A stretch of DNA of 64,000 bases from Streptomyces sp. AM 2-1-1. Lineage in GTDB: Bacteria; Actinomycetota; Actinomycetes; Streptomycetales; Streptomycetaceae. The translations under genes and the position numbers were made by a program. The stretch spans positions 1,798,001 through 1,862,000 of the forward strand of contig NZ_CP119147.1 in the NCBI RefSeq assembly GCF_029167645.1, read 5' to 3'. Of the stretch, positions 36,280 to 44,739 are shown piece after piece. Under the pieces are notes generated by a model. It worked only from the letters and a program-made list of their open reading frames with translations. It was not told where the DNA came from and did no database searches. Within the stretch, counting starts at the first letter, position 1. The number at the start of each line of letters is the position of its first letter.

Positions 36280-38643
36280 TCAGCCGCCCAGCTCCACCAG
36301 GAGGGGCGGGGTGTGCTCGCCCGCGACGTTGGTCAGGGAGAGCACCGCATGGCCGGCCGGGACGGCGTACGCCAGTTCGGAAGCCGACCAGCGCTCCCGC
36401 TCGACCCGGCGCACGGTCACCGCGTCGCGGGTCACCGCCTTCCCGGTCACCAGCTTGCGCAGCGCGTGCAGCGCCCGGGTGACGCTCTGGTCGGCGAAGA
36501 CGGCGTGCTGGGCGACCTCCCGGGTCTCCATCCACTCCTTGCCCCACGCCTCCGAGAAGCGCTTGCCGTCCCAGGTGGTCACCCCGGCGAAGGCGACCCC
36601 GCAGCCGACCGCGCCGAGCAGGGCGGTGTGCAGCCGTTCGGGGACGTCGTCGACGGTCCGCAGGGTGAGCAGCACGCCCGCGTTGACGGAGCGGAGCCGG
36701 CGGATGCCGCGCACCGTCTCGTCGGTGACGGCCCGCGTGGCGTCGTCCAGCACCAGCCCGAGGAAGAGGGAGCGGTCCGGGCGGGCGGAGGCGACGGCGG
36801 TGAACTGGGCGAGCACCAGCCGGGCGAGGAGCCTCGACGCCTCGGCGTGCGCGCGCTCCGGCAGGTCGATCCGGACCCGCAGCGGCAGCTGCTCCATCGA
36901 CCGCAGGGAGAAGGGGGCGGTGTCGGGGCCGGTGGCGAAGGACGCGGTGAGCGCGGGCCGGTCGAGCAGGGCGAGCCGGTCGGCCAGGACCGGTCCGGCG
37001 TCGCCGGGTCCGCCCGACTGCCGGGCGCGGGCGTCCAGCTCCCGGAGCATCGCGTGGTGGCCGCCGGCCTCCGCGGCCGCCCGCAGCGCGGCGAGCGCGT
37101 CCGGATGGCCGTCGAGGAGCTCCCTCAGCTCCGGTACGGACGGGAAAAACCCGTGCACGGCGCGGTACGGGCCGAGCAGCTGGGCGAGGACGGTGACGGC
37201 ACGGCGTACGTCGACCGTCTCCACGTCTCCGACGAGCCCTTCGGCGAGGACCGCCGCCGCCTCGTCGGGGTCGGTGGTGCCGCCGTACAGGTCGAGGCCG
37301 TGGGCGGCGCCGGGGCGGCCGATCGCCACGACGACGTCGTAGAGGTCGTCCGGCCCGAGGTCGGCGCCGGCCCCTCCCACCGCGAGGACGGCGGCCCGTC
37401 CGGCGAGCGCCTGCAGGGCGAGGCACTCGACGGCCGGGCGCACCAGCCGGGCCGACTTGCCGCTTCCCGGCGGTCCGACCGCAAGCAGGGATGTGCCGAG
37501 CAGGGCGGGTTCCAGGGCGACGCCGGAGCCGCGCCGGGCGTAGGGGTTGTGCGGGTCGTCGGAGCAGCGGCCGATGCGGACCTGCCCGGTGAGCAGGTCG
37601 TGCGGGGCGGTGCGCACCGGCAGGTCGCGGTGGCCGGAGGGGTGCAGGAAGGCGGCCCCGCCCCGGCGCAGCACGGTAGGGGTGAACCGGGCGGCCGTGT
37701 CGGGCCGTTGCCGGGCCGTGGTCCAGGCGTGCCGGAGCCGGGCGCAGTCCACGTCGTTCATCCGGCCGGCCCGGACCTCCGCCGTGAGGGTCTCGGCGGC
37801 CTCCGTCTGGCCGTCCGCGCGGAGTTCGGGCCAGTCGGCCGGGGAGGGCTCACCCTCCCCGGGGCCGGGTCCGGGGGCCGCCGCGGCGGGTCCGGTCCGC
37901 CGTCCTCCGGGCAGCAGGGTCCGCCACCCGCCGAGGACGGCGAACGGCGCGAGCACCGCGAGGGTGATCGCCGCGTAGATCCAGTTCGAGGCGGCCTGGC
38001 TCTGGAGGAACTGCCCGCCCGCGACGGACACCACGAGGGCGAACACGGGGTCCGCCACCGGGATCGCCTCCTTCCACACCAGGAGCTGCGCGAAGGCGGC
38101 CAGCCCCAGCGCGGTCACCGCCCGGAACGGCTGCCCGCGCTCGGCGACGTACCTGCGGAAGACCTCGGACCAGTTGCCCAGCCGGCCGCAGCCGTAGAGG
38201 AGGAGGCCGAAGAGGATCCCCTCGTAGACGCTGATCGCGTCCCGGCCCTCGACGGTGGCCGGGCTGTTGGTGCCCGCGTACCACCAGTCACCGGGGGTGA
38301 ACGCCCGCAGGGGCAGCAGGCGGTAGGGGAGGTAGCCGTTGCGCCAGAGCGACCAGATCAGGATGCCGGCGAGTACGGAGATCAGAGCGCCGGTCAGCAG
38401 CTGGCGGCCCTCCGCCTCCTCGGACTTCTCGGGCGGCGGCGGCCGGTGGCCGTAGCGCCAGACGCCCGGTTCCTCGGCGGGGCGCGGGGTGCTCAGCCAG
38501 ACGTCGACCGGGGGCCCCGCCAGGGGCGCGGCGCGGGGGCGGGGCGGGACCCCGGGGGGTGGGGTGGAGGGCGGAGGTCCCACGGGGTGCGGCACCCGCC
38601 CCGACCGCGTGTCCCACGCACCGTGCGCGCCGTCTTTCTCCAT
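36280..38643 (-). CDS. Membrane ATPase resembling VirD4/TraG coupling proteins
   Basis: 787 aa. A Pro-rich cytoplasmic N-terminus (1-75) is followed by about five predicted membrane helices (82-100, 136-152, 173-190, 198-212, 221-239), a Pro/Gly linker and a P-loop domain: Walker A GPPGSGKS (390-397) and a Walker B-like LFLGLVLDD (626-634). The layout (N-terminal membrane part, large cytoplasmic ATPase) resembles type IV coupling/HerA-FtsK-type ATPases, but no relaxase, pilus or secretion gene is nearby. Start ATG 38643 with AGGGGG 9 nt upstream. Function unknown. Confidence 0.78.
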   Translation of the reverse strand: MEKDGAHGAWDTRSGRVPHPVGPPPSTPPPGVPPRPRAAPLAGPPVDVWLSTPRPAEEPGVWRYGHRPPPPEKSEEAEGRQLLTGALISVLAGILIWSLWRNGYLPYRLLPLRAFTPGDWWYAGTNSPATVEGRDAISVYEGILFGLLLYGCGRLGNWSEVFRRYVAERGQPFRAVTALGLAAFAQLLVWKEAIPVADPVFALVVSVAGGQFLQSQAASNWIYAAITLAVLAPFAVLGGWRTLLPGGRRTGPAAAAPGPGPGEGEPSPADWPELRADGQTEAAETLTAEVRAGRMNDVDCARLRHAWTTARQRPDTAARFTPTVLRRGGAAFLHPSGHRDLPVRTAPHDLLTGQVRIGRCSDDPHNPYARRGSGVALEPALLGTSLLAVGPPGSGKSARLVRPAVECLALQALAGRAAVLAVGGAGADLGPDDLYDVVVAIGRPGAAHGLDLYGGTTDPDEAAAVLAEGLVGDVETVDVRRAVTVLAQLLGPYRAVHGFFPSVPELRELLDGHPDALAALRAAAEAGGHHAMLRELDARARQSGGPGDAGPVLADRLALLDRPALTASFATGPDTAPFSLRSMEQLPLRVRIDLPERAHAEASRLLARLVLAQFTAVASARPDRSLFLGLVLDDATRAVTDETVRGIRRLRSVNAGVLLTLRTVDDVPERLHTALLGAVGCGVAFAGVTTWDGKRFSEAWGKEWMETREVAQHAVFADQSVTRALHALRKLVTGKAVTRDAVTVRRVERERWSASELAYAVPAGHAVLSLTNVAGEHTPPLLVELGG

Positions 38644-38982
38644 GAACCGTTGCCCCCTGACCAGCCGGGTCCGTCCGCTGCCCCGGCCAATCTAGTGGGC
38701 CGCGGCAGGGAGTTCAGCAAAGGCGCCCGGATGGTGAACACCGGTCGGCCTCGCCGCCGCGCCCGGCGGCCCGGCACGCCGCCGGGGCGGGCCGGGCGCC
38801 ACGTCCGGCCCGTTCTGTCCGCGGCGGACAAGGACACGCGCCCACCACTCCCGATCGGAGCATGACCGGTTCCCCGCCGCACCCCTAGCCTGCAAGCAGG
38901 AGAGGCGCTCGCACCACCACGTCCGCGCCGCCCGCCGCACCACCCCGGTCCACCCGCACCGCCCCACCCCCAGGAGCCCCGC
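38644..38982. other. Divergent intergenic region between the membrane ATPase and gabT
   Basis: 339 bp with no gene. On the minus strand TAGATT (plus 38689-38694) is a good -10 candidate for the ATPase gene, about 46 bp from its start. A perfect palindromic motif at 38816-38830 and CAGGAG before the gabT start are the other recognisable elements. Confidence 0.5.
38816..38830. promoter_or_regulatory. Candidate PucR-type operator upstream of gabT (copy 2)
   Basis: TGTCCGC G GCGGACA is a perfect 7-1-7 inverted repeat about 155 bp upstream of gabT. Its left 13 bases match the motif upstream of the aldehyde dehydrogenase with one mismatch, at a similar distance from the start codon. Confidence 0.4.
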
Positions 38983-40323
38983 ATGTCCGCTGTCCCGCAG
39001 GAGCGCCGCGTCGTCACCGCGATCCCCGGCCCGAAGTCGGTGGAGCTGCAGGCCCGCCGTGTCGCGGCGGTCGCCGCGGGCGTGGGCTCCACGCTGCCCG
39101 TCTTCACCGCGCGCGCCGGGGGCGGGATCATCGAGGACGTGGACGGGAACCGTCTGATCGACCTCGGCTCCGGCATCGCCGTGACGTCGGTGGGCGCCTC
39201 CGCCGAGGCCGTGGTGCGCCGTGCCTCCGCGCAGCTCGCCGACTTCACCCACACCTGCTTCATGGTGACGCCGTACGAGGGGTACGTGGAGGTCTGCGAG
39301 CAGCTCGCCGAGCTCACCCCGGGCGACCACGCCAAGAAGTCCGCGCTCTTCAACTCGGGCGCCGAGGCCGTCGAGAACGCGGTGAAGATCGCCCGCGCCT
39401 GGACCAAGCGCACCGCGGTCGTGGTCTTCGACCACGGCTACCACGGCCGGACCAACCTCACGATGGCGCTGACGGCGAAGAACATGCCGTACAAGCAGGG
39501 CTTCGGTCCGTTCGCCCCCGAGGTCTACCGCGTTCCGGTCGCGTACGGCTACCGCTGGCCGACGGGTGCCGAGAACGCCGGCGCCGAAGCGTCCGCGCAG
39601 GCCATCGACGAGATCACCAAGCAGATCGGCGCGGAGAACGTCGCCGCGATCATCATCGAGCCGGTGCTCGGCGAGGGCGGCTTCATCGAGCCGGCCAAGG
39701 GCTTCCTGCCGGCCATCGCGCGGTTCGCCCGGGAGAACGGGATCGTCTTCGTCGCCGACGAGATCCAGTCCGGCTTCTGCCGCACCGGCCAGTGGTTCGC
39801 CTGCGAGGACGAGGGCATCGTGCCGGACCTGATCACCACCGCCAAGGGCATCGCGGGCGGGCTGCCGCTCTCCGCCGTCACGGGCCGCGCCGAGATCATG
39901 GACGCCGCGCACTCCGGCGGTCTCGGCGGCACCTACGGCGGCAACCCGGTCGCCTGCGCCGGTGCGCTGGGCGCCATCGAGACGATGCGCGAGCTGGACC
40001 TGAACGGCAGGGCCAAGCGCATCGAGGCGGTCATGAAGGACCGGCTCTCCGCGATGCGGGACAAGCTGCCCAACGGCGACATCATCGGTGACATCCGGGG
40101 CCGCGGCGCCATGATCGCGATCGAACTGGTGAAGTCCGGTTCCAAGGAGCCGGACGCGGCGGCCGCGGGCGAGCTGGCCAGGGCCTGCCACGCCGAGGGC
40201 GTCCTGGTGCTCACCTGCGGCACCTACGGCAACGTGCTGCGCTTCCTGCCCCCGCTGGTCATCGGCGAGGACCTGCTGAACGAGGGTCTCGACATCCTCG
40301 AACATGCCTTCGCCACCCTCTGA
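38983..40323 (+). CDS. gabT: 4-aminobutyrate aminotransferase
   Basis: PLP-dependent class III aminotransferase moving the amino group of GABA to 2-oxoglutarate, giving succinate semialdehyde. 446 aa with FNSGAEAVENAVKIARAWTKR, FDHGYHGRTNLTMALTAK, AIIIEPVLGEGGFI, FVADEIQSGFCRTG and the Schiff-base Lys in DLITTAKGIAGGLPLSAVTGR. Start ATG 38983 after CAGGAG. Grouped with the PucR regulator and aldehyde dehydrogenase, and with a gamma-aminobutyraldehyde dehydrogenase at 51575, it points to polyamine/GABA catabolism. Confidence 0.94.
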   Translation: MSAVPQERRVVTAIPGPKSVELQARRVAAVAAGVGSTLPVFTARAGGGIIEDVDGNRLIDLGSGIAVTSVGASAEAVVRRASAQLADFTHTCFMVTPYEGYVEVCEQLAELTPGDHAKKSALFNSGAEAVENAVKIARAWTKRTAVVVFDHGYHGRTNLTMALTAKNMPYKQGFGPFAPEVYRVPVAYGYRWPTGAENAGAEASAQAIDEITKQIGAENVAAIIIEPVLGEGGFIEPAKGFLPAIARFARENGIVFVADEIQSGFCRTGQWFACEDEGIVPDLITTAKGIAGGLPLSAVTGRAEIMDAAHSGGLGGTYGGNPVACAGALGAIETMRELDLNGRAKRIEAVMKDRLSAMRDKLPNGDIIGDIRGRGAMIAIELVKSGSKEPDAAAAGELARACHAEGVLVLTCGTYGNVLRFLPPLVIGEDLLNEGLDILEHAFATL

Positions 40324-40472
40324 CCTGTGCGAACGCACGTCCGCCGCGACGAGCCGTTTCCCAGGGGATTCGCGGCAGGCGGTTGAGGGCCTGTGAAGAA
40401 GGTGTGCGAGGGCGATGGCGGGACCGCGTGGTGCCTGTCCCCCGGCCACCGGCTGTCGTACGGTTTCCGCAG

Positions 40473-41417
40473 ATGAGAGAAACACCCCGTGCGCGGGACA
40501 CCGCGGACAGCATCGGGCCGGGGCTTCCCCCGCACCTGCCCGGTGGCGCCCTCGCGCGCACCCCTGGAGCCTCCGGCTCCGGAACTCCTCACCGATCGGA
40601 CGGCCGCCCGCCCCACACCCCCCGGGGCGCGCGGCGGACCGATCCCGCCGGCCGTCCCGGAACAACCCCCCCTGTTCCCGGGCGGCCGGCCCTCCTTCTC
40701 TCCTGGGCCGGCCTGATGGCGGCCCTCTTCGCCCTGACCACCTGGCAGGTGGTGGCCGCCGGCCCGTTGCTGCGGCTGGACGAACGCGTCGGCGAGGGAC
40801 TCATCGGCCACGGGCCCCGAGGGGTCGCCCAGGTCTTCTCGGACCTCGGAGGGATGCCGGTCGCGCTGCCGGTCCTCGCCTGCGCGCTGCTGTTCGCGCT
40901 GTGGCGCGGCGCCCGCTCCACCGTGCTGGTGGCGGCGCTGACCATGGTGGCGGTACCGCTCCTGGTCGTGCCGCTCAAGGTCTGGGTCGACCGCCGGGGT
41001 CCGCTGGTCCCCTACACCGGCTACTACCCGTCCGGCCACACGGCGACTGCGGCGGTGGCGTACGGGGCCTCGGCCCTGCTCCTCATGGCGTACACGCCAC
41101 GGCGCTGGATGGCGCCCGTCGCCGCCGCCCTGCTGACGGCGGCGACGGGCGCCGGTCTGATGCTGCGGGGATACCACTGGCCGCTCGACGTGCTCGGCAG
41201 CCTGTGGCTGAGCGGTCTGCTCCTCGTCCCGCTGTGGTGTGTCCGGCACCGGCCCGGGCGGACCGCCACCGGTTCCGTCCCGGCCGGCTCCGCCCCGGCC
41301 GGCGACGCGACGGCCGGCGACGCGACGCCCGGGGAGGGACCCGGGCGGGCCGCCGGCGCCGGTGGGGTCCCGGCCGGGGACGGGCCCGCGGCCGGGGGTC
41401 CGGATCAGCCGAAGTAG
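40473..41417 (+). CDS. PAP2 family phosphatase, membrane protein
   Basis: Phosphatidic-acid phosphatase type 2 superfamily; substrates are usually lipid phosphates or polyprenyl diphosphates at the membrane. 314 aa with about six membrane spans. The three motifs are KVWVDRRGP, YPSGHTAT and LRGYHWPLDVLG (catalytic His residues). The Gly/Ala/Pro-rich tail is disordered. ATG 40473 is chosen over TTG 40383: TACGGT sits 8 nt upstream, an arrangement typical of leaderless Streptomyces mRNAs. The last 13 bp overlap the convergent chitinase gene. Confidence 0.88.
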   Translation: MRETPRARDTADSIGPGLPPHLPGGALARTPGASGSGTPHRSDGRPPHTPRGARRTDPAGRPGTTPPVPGRPALLLSWAGLMAALFALTTWQVVAAGPLLRLDERVGEGLIGHGPRGVAQVFSDLGGMPVALPVLACALLFALWRGARSTVLVAALTMVAVPLLVVPLKVWVDRRGPLVPYTGYYPSGHTATAAVAYGASALLLMAYTPRRWMAPVAAALLTAATGAGLMLRGYHWPLDVLGSLWLSGLLLVPLWCVRHRPGRTATGSVPAGSAPAGDATAGDATPGEGPGRAAGAGGVPAGDGPAAGGPDQPK

Positions 41418-43234
41418 GCGTCGAAGTTCCGGGCGAACTCCCCGTTGTTGTAACGGTCCCAGTTGATCGACCAGGTCATCAGACCGCGCAGCCCCGGCCA
41501 GGTGCCGTGGGTCTGGTAGCTCCCGCAGTCGGTCTTCTTCGTGAGGCAGTTGAGCGTCTTGGTGACCTCGGCCGGGGTGGTGTAGCCGTTGCCGGCCTGG
41601 GTGGATGCGGGGAGACCGATGGCGATCTGGTCGGGCCGCAGCCCCGGGAAGATCTTCGTCTGGTCGCCGGCCACCGGGAAGCCGGTGAGCATCATGTCGG
41701 TCATGGCGATGTGGAAGTCGGCGCCGCCCATCGAGTGGTACTGGTTGTCCAGCCCTATGATGGAGCCCGAGTTGTAGTCCTGGACGTGCAGCAGGGTCAG
41801 GTCGTCGCGCAGGGCGTGGATCACCGGCAGATAGGCACCGGCACGGGGGTCCTGCCCGCCCCAGGGGCCCGACCCGTAGTACTGGTAGCCGAGTTGGACG
41901 AAGAAGGTCTCGGGCGCCATGGTGAGCACGAAGTCGGAGCCGTACTTCGCCTTGAGCGACTTCACCGCCGAGATCAGGTTGACGACGACGGGCGTGGTGG
42001 GCGAGCGGAAGTCGGTGTCACCGGTGTTCAGCGAGAGGGAGTGCCCCTCGAAGTCGATGTCCAGACCGTCCAGGCCATAGGTGTCGATGATCTTGGACAC
42101 CGAGGTGACGAAGGCGTCCCGGGCGGCGGTGGTGGCGAGCTGGACCTGCCCGTTCTGGCCGCCGATCGAGATCAGCACCTTCTTGCCCGCTGCCTGCTTG
42201 GCGGCGATGGCCGCCTTGAACTCTGCCTGGGTCTCGACGTTCGGGCACTCGGTCACCGGGCAGAGCGAGAAGCGGATGTCGCCCGAGGTGACGGAGGTCG
42301 GCTCGCCGAACGCGAGGTTGATGACGTCCCAGGAGGCGGGCACGTCGGCCATCCGGGTGTAGCCGGAGCCGTTGGCGAAGCTGGAGTGGAGGTAGCCGAC
42401 GAGCGCGTGGGCGGGCAGCCCCGCGTCGCCCCCGCCGCCGGTGGAACCGCCGGCCGCGGTCGTCGCGCCGACGGCGGCGGACTTCGCGGACTCGCCGGCG
42501 GCGTTGGTGGCGGCGACCTGGAAGCTGTACGCCGTGGAGGCGGTGAGGCCGCTCACGGTGGTGGAGGTGCCGGTGACCGACGCGGCCTTCGCACCGTCGC
42601 GGTAGACCGTGTAACCGGTCGCGCCGGATGCGGCCGTCCAGGAGAGCGGTACGGAGGTGGCCGTGGGGGTGCCGGCCTTCAGCCCGGTGGGAGCGGCCGG
42701 CACGGTGGCGGGGGCGCCGCCGGGGCCGATCAGGCTGAGGTCGTCCGCGTAGTAGGCGGAGGTGCCGTACCAGCCGTGGGTCCAGACCGTGACGGACGTG
42801 GTGGCGGAGCCGGTGGTGAAGGTGGTGGAGAGCTGCTTGTAGGCGCCGGAGGACTGCGTCCAGGTGGAGACGTCGGTGGTGCCGGTGCCGGTCGCGCCGA
42901 GGTAGACGTAGTCCCCGCGCACCCAGGCGCTCAGGGTGTACGTGGAGGCCGGCTTCACCGTGACGGTCTGGGAGCAGTTGGCGTAGTCGCTGCCGGCCGG
43001 GGTCGCCTTCAGCGCCGAGGTGCCGGCGTGCACGGGCGTGCTGACGGTCACTCCGCTCCCGGCCGAGCAGGTCCAGCCGGTCAGTCCCGACTCGAAGCCG
43101 CCGTTGCGCGCCAGATCGGTGTCGGCGGCGAGGGCGGTGGGGGCAGTGGCGGCAAGCATGCCGCCCGCCAGTACGGCCCCGGTGAGGGCGGCGAGAAGTC
43201 TGGTGAAGCGGGCGGGCCATCGCGTGCGTTCCAC
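41405..43234 (-). CDS. Secreted GH18 chitinase with carbohydrate-binding and FnIII domains
   Basis: Hydrolyses chitin. 609 aa: Sec signal peptide (about 1-36, ending APTALA), a beta-sandwich carbohydrate-binding module (DTDLARNGGFESGLTGWTC...YADDLSLIG), a fibronectin type III domain (PAAPTGLKAGTPTATSVPLSW), a Gly/Ser linker and the GH18 barrel. The catalytic motif is DGLDIDFEG, with the final Glu as acid. GTG 43234 is chosen for GGAGG 5 nt upstream. The promoter carries the paired 12-bp repeats typical of Streptomyces chitinases. Confidence 0.94.
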   Translation of the reverse strand: MERTRWPARFTRLLAALTGAVLAGGMLAATAPTALAADTDLARNGGFESGLTGWTCSAGSGVTVSTPVHAGTSALKATPAGSDYANCSQTVTVKPASTYTLSAWVRGDYVYLGATGTGTTDVSTWTQSSGAYKQLSTTFTTGSATTSVTVWTHGWYGTSAYYADDLSLIGPGGAPATVPAAPTGLKAGTPTATSVPLSWTAASGATGYTVYRDGAKAASVTGTSTTVSGLTASTAYSFQVAATNAAGESAKSAAVGATTAAGGSTGGGGDAGLPAHALVGYLHSSFANGSGYTRMADVPASWDVINLAFGEPTSVTSGDIRFSLCPVTECPNVETQAEFKAAIAAKQAAGKKVLISIGGQNGQVQLATTAARDAFVTSVSKIIDTYGLDGLDIDFEGHSLSLNTGDTDFRSPTTPVVVNLISAVKSLKAKYGSDFVLTMAPETFFVQLGYQYYGSGPWGGQDPRAGAYLPVIHALRDDLTLLHVQDYNSGSIIGLDNQYHSMGGADFHIAMTDMMLTGFPVAGDQTKIFPGLRPDQIAIGLPASTQAGNGYTTPAEVTKTLNCLTKKTDCGSYQTHGTWPGLRGLMTWSINWDRYNNGEFARNFDAYFG

Positions 43235-43277
43235 AACTGCCTCCGAGCAAGGGGGGAATGGGGCGGCGCGCACAACA

Positions 43278-43307
43278 TGGTCCAGACCAATCGAGTTGTC
43301 AAGACCA
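43278..43307 (-). promoter_or_regulatory. Chitinase promoter with two 12-bp direct repeats (DasR-like site)
   Basis: On the minus strand a perfect -35 TTGACA (plus 43297-43302) lies inside TGGTCTTGACAA, and TGGTCTGGACCA follows in the spacer/-10 region (plus 43278-43289). The second repeat differs by one base from the DasR consensus core TGGTCTAGACCA. Streptomyces chitinase promoters characteristically carry such direct repeats for glucose repression and chitin induction. Confidence 0.75.
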
Positions 43308-43372
43308 CTGGCAGCCGCGCTCCGGATCGAACCCGGGCGGCGCCGCTCCTCCCGGGGCCCCGCACCGACGCG

Positions 43373-43852
43373 TCAGCCCAGGTCACCGCCGTCCGGGTAG
43401 CGCTCGCGGGTCGCCAGGACGGCGGCCGCCTCGTGCAGGGCGAGTTCGAGCAGAACGGGGTCGGTGAGCGTGCCCGACCCGTCGGGCGGCACCAGCCAGC
43501 GCACTCCCCCGGCCGCCCGACCCGGGTACGGGACCACGATCCAGGTCCCGGCCCCCAGGCCCCGCACCCCCGTGCCGATCCAGCGCGAGGCGGTGCCGGG
43601 TGGCACGAGGAAACCCGTCCGGGCCTCGCCGGAGTCGGCCAGGACGGGGCCGGGCCGGTCGATCAGACGGGTGAGCACGTCGAGCGTCGGGTACCCCAGC
43701 CTCGACGACAGGACCAGCACGTCCCAGCGCCTGCCGGCGGGAAGGAGCGCGATCCCCCGCGGATCGCGCTCCCAGGCCCGCCGGCACCCCTCCGGATCGG
43801 GTGCCACCGATGCCAGCCATGCGACCGCCGCTCCCACCCTCGTGCCAGTCAC
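43373..43852 (-). CDS. Conserved small protein, possibly primase-polymerase-related (prim-pol N-domain-like)
   Basis: 159 aa, cytoplasmic. Core features are WDVLVLSSRLGYPTLDVLTRL, GPVLADSGEARTGFLVPPGTASRWIGTGVRGLGAGTWIVVPYPG and GGVRWLVPPDGSGTLTDPVLLELALHEAA. The GTG(V)RG / VPPDG pattern recalls the bifunctional primase/polymerase domain of actinobacterial proteins, but the acidic metal-binding residues of an active polymerase are not obvious. The family seems conserved in streptomycetes and the function is unknown. Start GTG 43852 with GGGAG 7 nt upstream. Confidence 0.65.
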   Translation of the reverse strand: MTGTRVGAAVAWLASVAPDPEGCRRAWERDPRGIALLPAGRRWDVLVLSSRLGYPTLDVLTRLIDRPGPVLADSGEARTGFLVPPGTASRWIGTGVRGLGAGTWIVVPYPGRAAGGVRWLVPPDGSGTLTDPVLLELALHEAAAVLATRERYPDGGDLG

Positions 43853-44118
43853 GCAGGGGCTCCCTTCCGTGTGCGGAGAAACGCGGACGACGCGTTCCAC
43901 ACGGTGAGAGGGTGGTGGGCCGGGAACATGACGCGGGTGGAGCCACCGACTTCCTGTGACGTGCGCCACAGGGTGGGCGACCGGCCCCGCCGCGGTCGCG
44001 GGCGGGGTGCCGCAGCGACACCCCGTGACGGCGCGGGCGGTGCGCCGGGCCGCGCTCCCGCGGACGTGGGGGCCGGGGCCCGGGCCGGTGTCGGTGAGGG
44101 CTGACAGACTGTCGTGTC

Positions 44119-44739
44119 ATGGAACAGATGGACGAGCTCGTCGCCAGGACCGACCGCGGTGAACGGGTCAAGTACCTCCACTTCTGGGGTCATCGGCCCC
44201 TCCCGGACGGCAGCGTCGGCGCTTCCTGTCTGAGCCAGTGGTGGCCGTCGCCGTTCACCGTGGACGGGGTGACGTACCCCTCGGCCGAGCACTGGATGAT
44301 GGCAGGCAAGGCACGGCTCTTCGGCGACGCCGAGGCGGAGCGGGCCGCGCTGGGCGCGGGCAGTCCGGCCGCCGCGAAGAAGGCGGGGCGGCTGGTCCGG
44401 GACTTCGACGAGACCGTGTGGGTGCGCGAGCGCTTCGGTCTGGTGGTGGCGGGCAGTGTCCACAAGTTCGGCCAGGACCCGCGGTTGCGCGCCTATCTGC
44501 TCGCCACGGGGACCCGCGTCCTGGTGGAGGCGAGCCCCCTGGACCGGATCTGGGGGATCGGGCTGGCGAAGGACGACGAGCGGGCCGCGGATCCCCGGCG
44601 CTGGCGCGGCCTGAACCTGCTGGGTTTCGCGCTGATGGAGGCGCGGGAGCGGCTCCGGAACGCTGCGCCGGGGCCGGCCGGGGCTCCGGAGGGTCAGCTC
44701 CGGTCGATCACCAGCGACGTGGCGAACGGGTCGTCGTAG
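44119..44739 (+). CDS. NADAR family protein (YbiA-like)
   Basis: 206 aa. NADAR hallmarks: LHFWGHRPLPDGSVGASCLSQWWPSPFTVDGVTYPSAEHWMMAGKARLFGD, RDFDETVWVRERFGLVVAGSVHKFGQDP, and PLDRIWGIGLAKDDERAADPRRWRGLNLLGFALMEAR. Characterised NADAR proteins hydrolyse N-glycosidic bonds in ribose-phosphate metabolites or remove ADP-ribose from guanine. No DarT-like toxin is adjacent. CAGACT lies 8 nt before ATG 44119 without a Shine-Dalgarno, suggesting a leaderless mRNA. The 3' end overlaps the convergent DUF4190 gene by 46 bp. Confidence 0.9.
   Translation: MEQMDELVARTDRGERVKYLHFWGHRPLPDGSVGASCLSQWWPSPFTVDGVTYPSAEHWMMAGKARLFGDAEAERAALGAGSPAAAKKAGRLVRDFDETVWVRERFGLVVAGSVHKFGQDPRLRAYLLATGTRVLVEASPLDRIWGIGLAKDDERAADPRRWRGLNLLGFALMEARERLRNAAPGPAGAPEGQLRSITSDVANGSS

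Noticed and set aside
36280..38643. Part of a conjugative or integrative element
   Set aside because: No integrase, relaxase, att repeat or tRNA boundary; flanked by core metabolic genes with the same base composition.
40324..40472. GTGCG-AA-CGCAC hairpin as a gabT terminator
   Set aside because: Five-base arms with a two-base loop cannot form a stable terminator.
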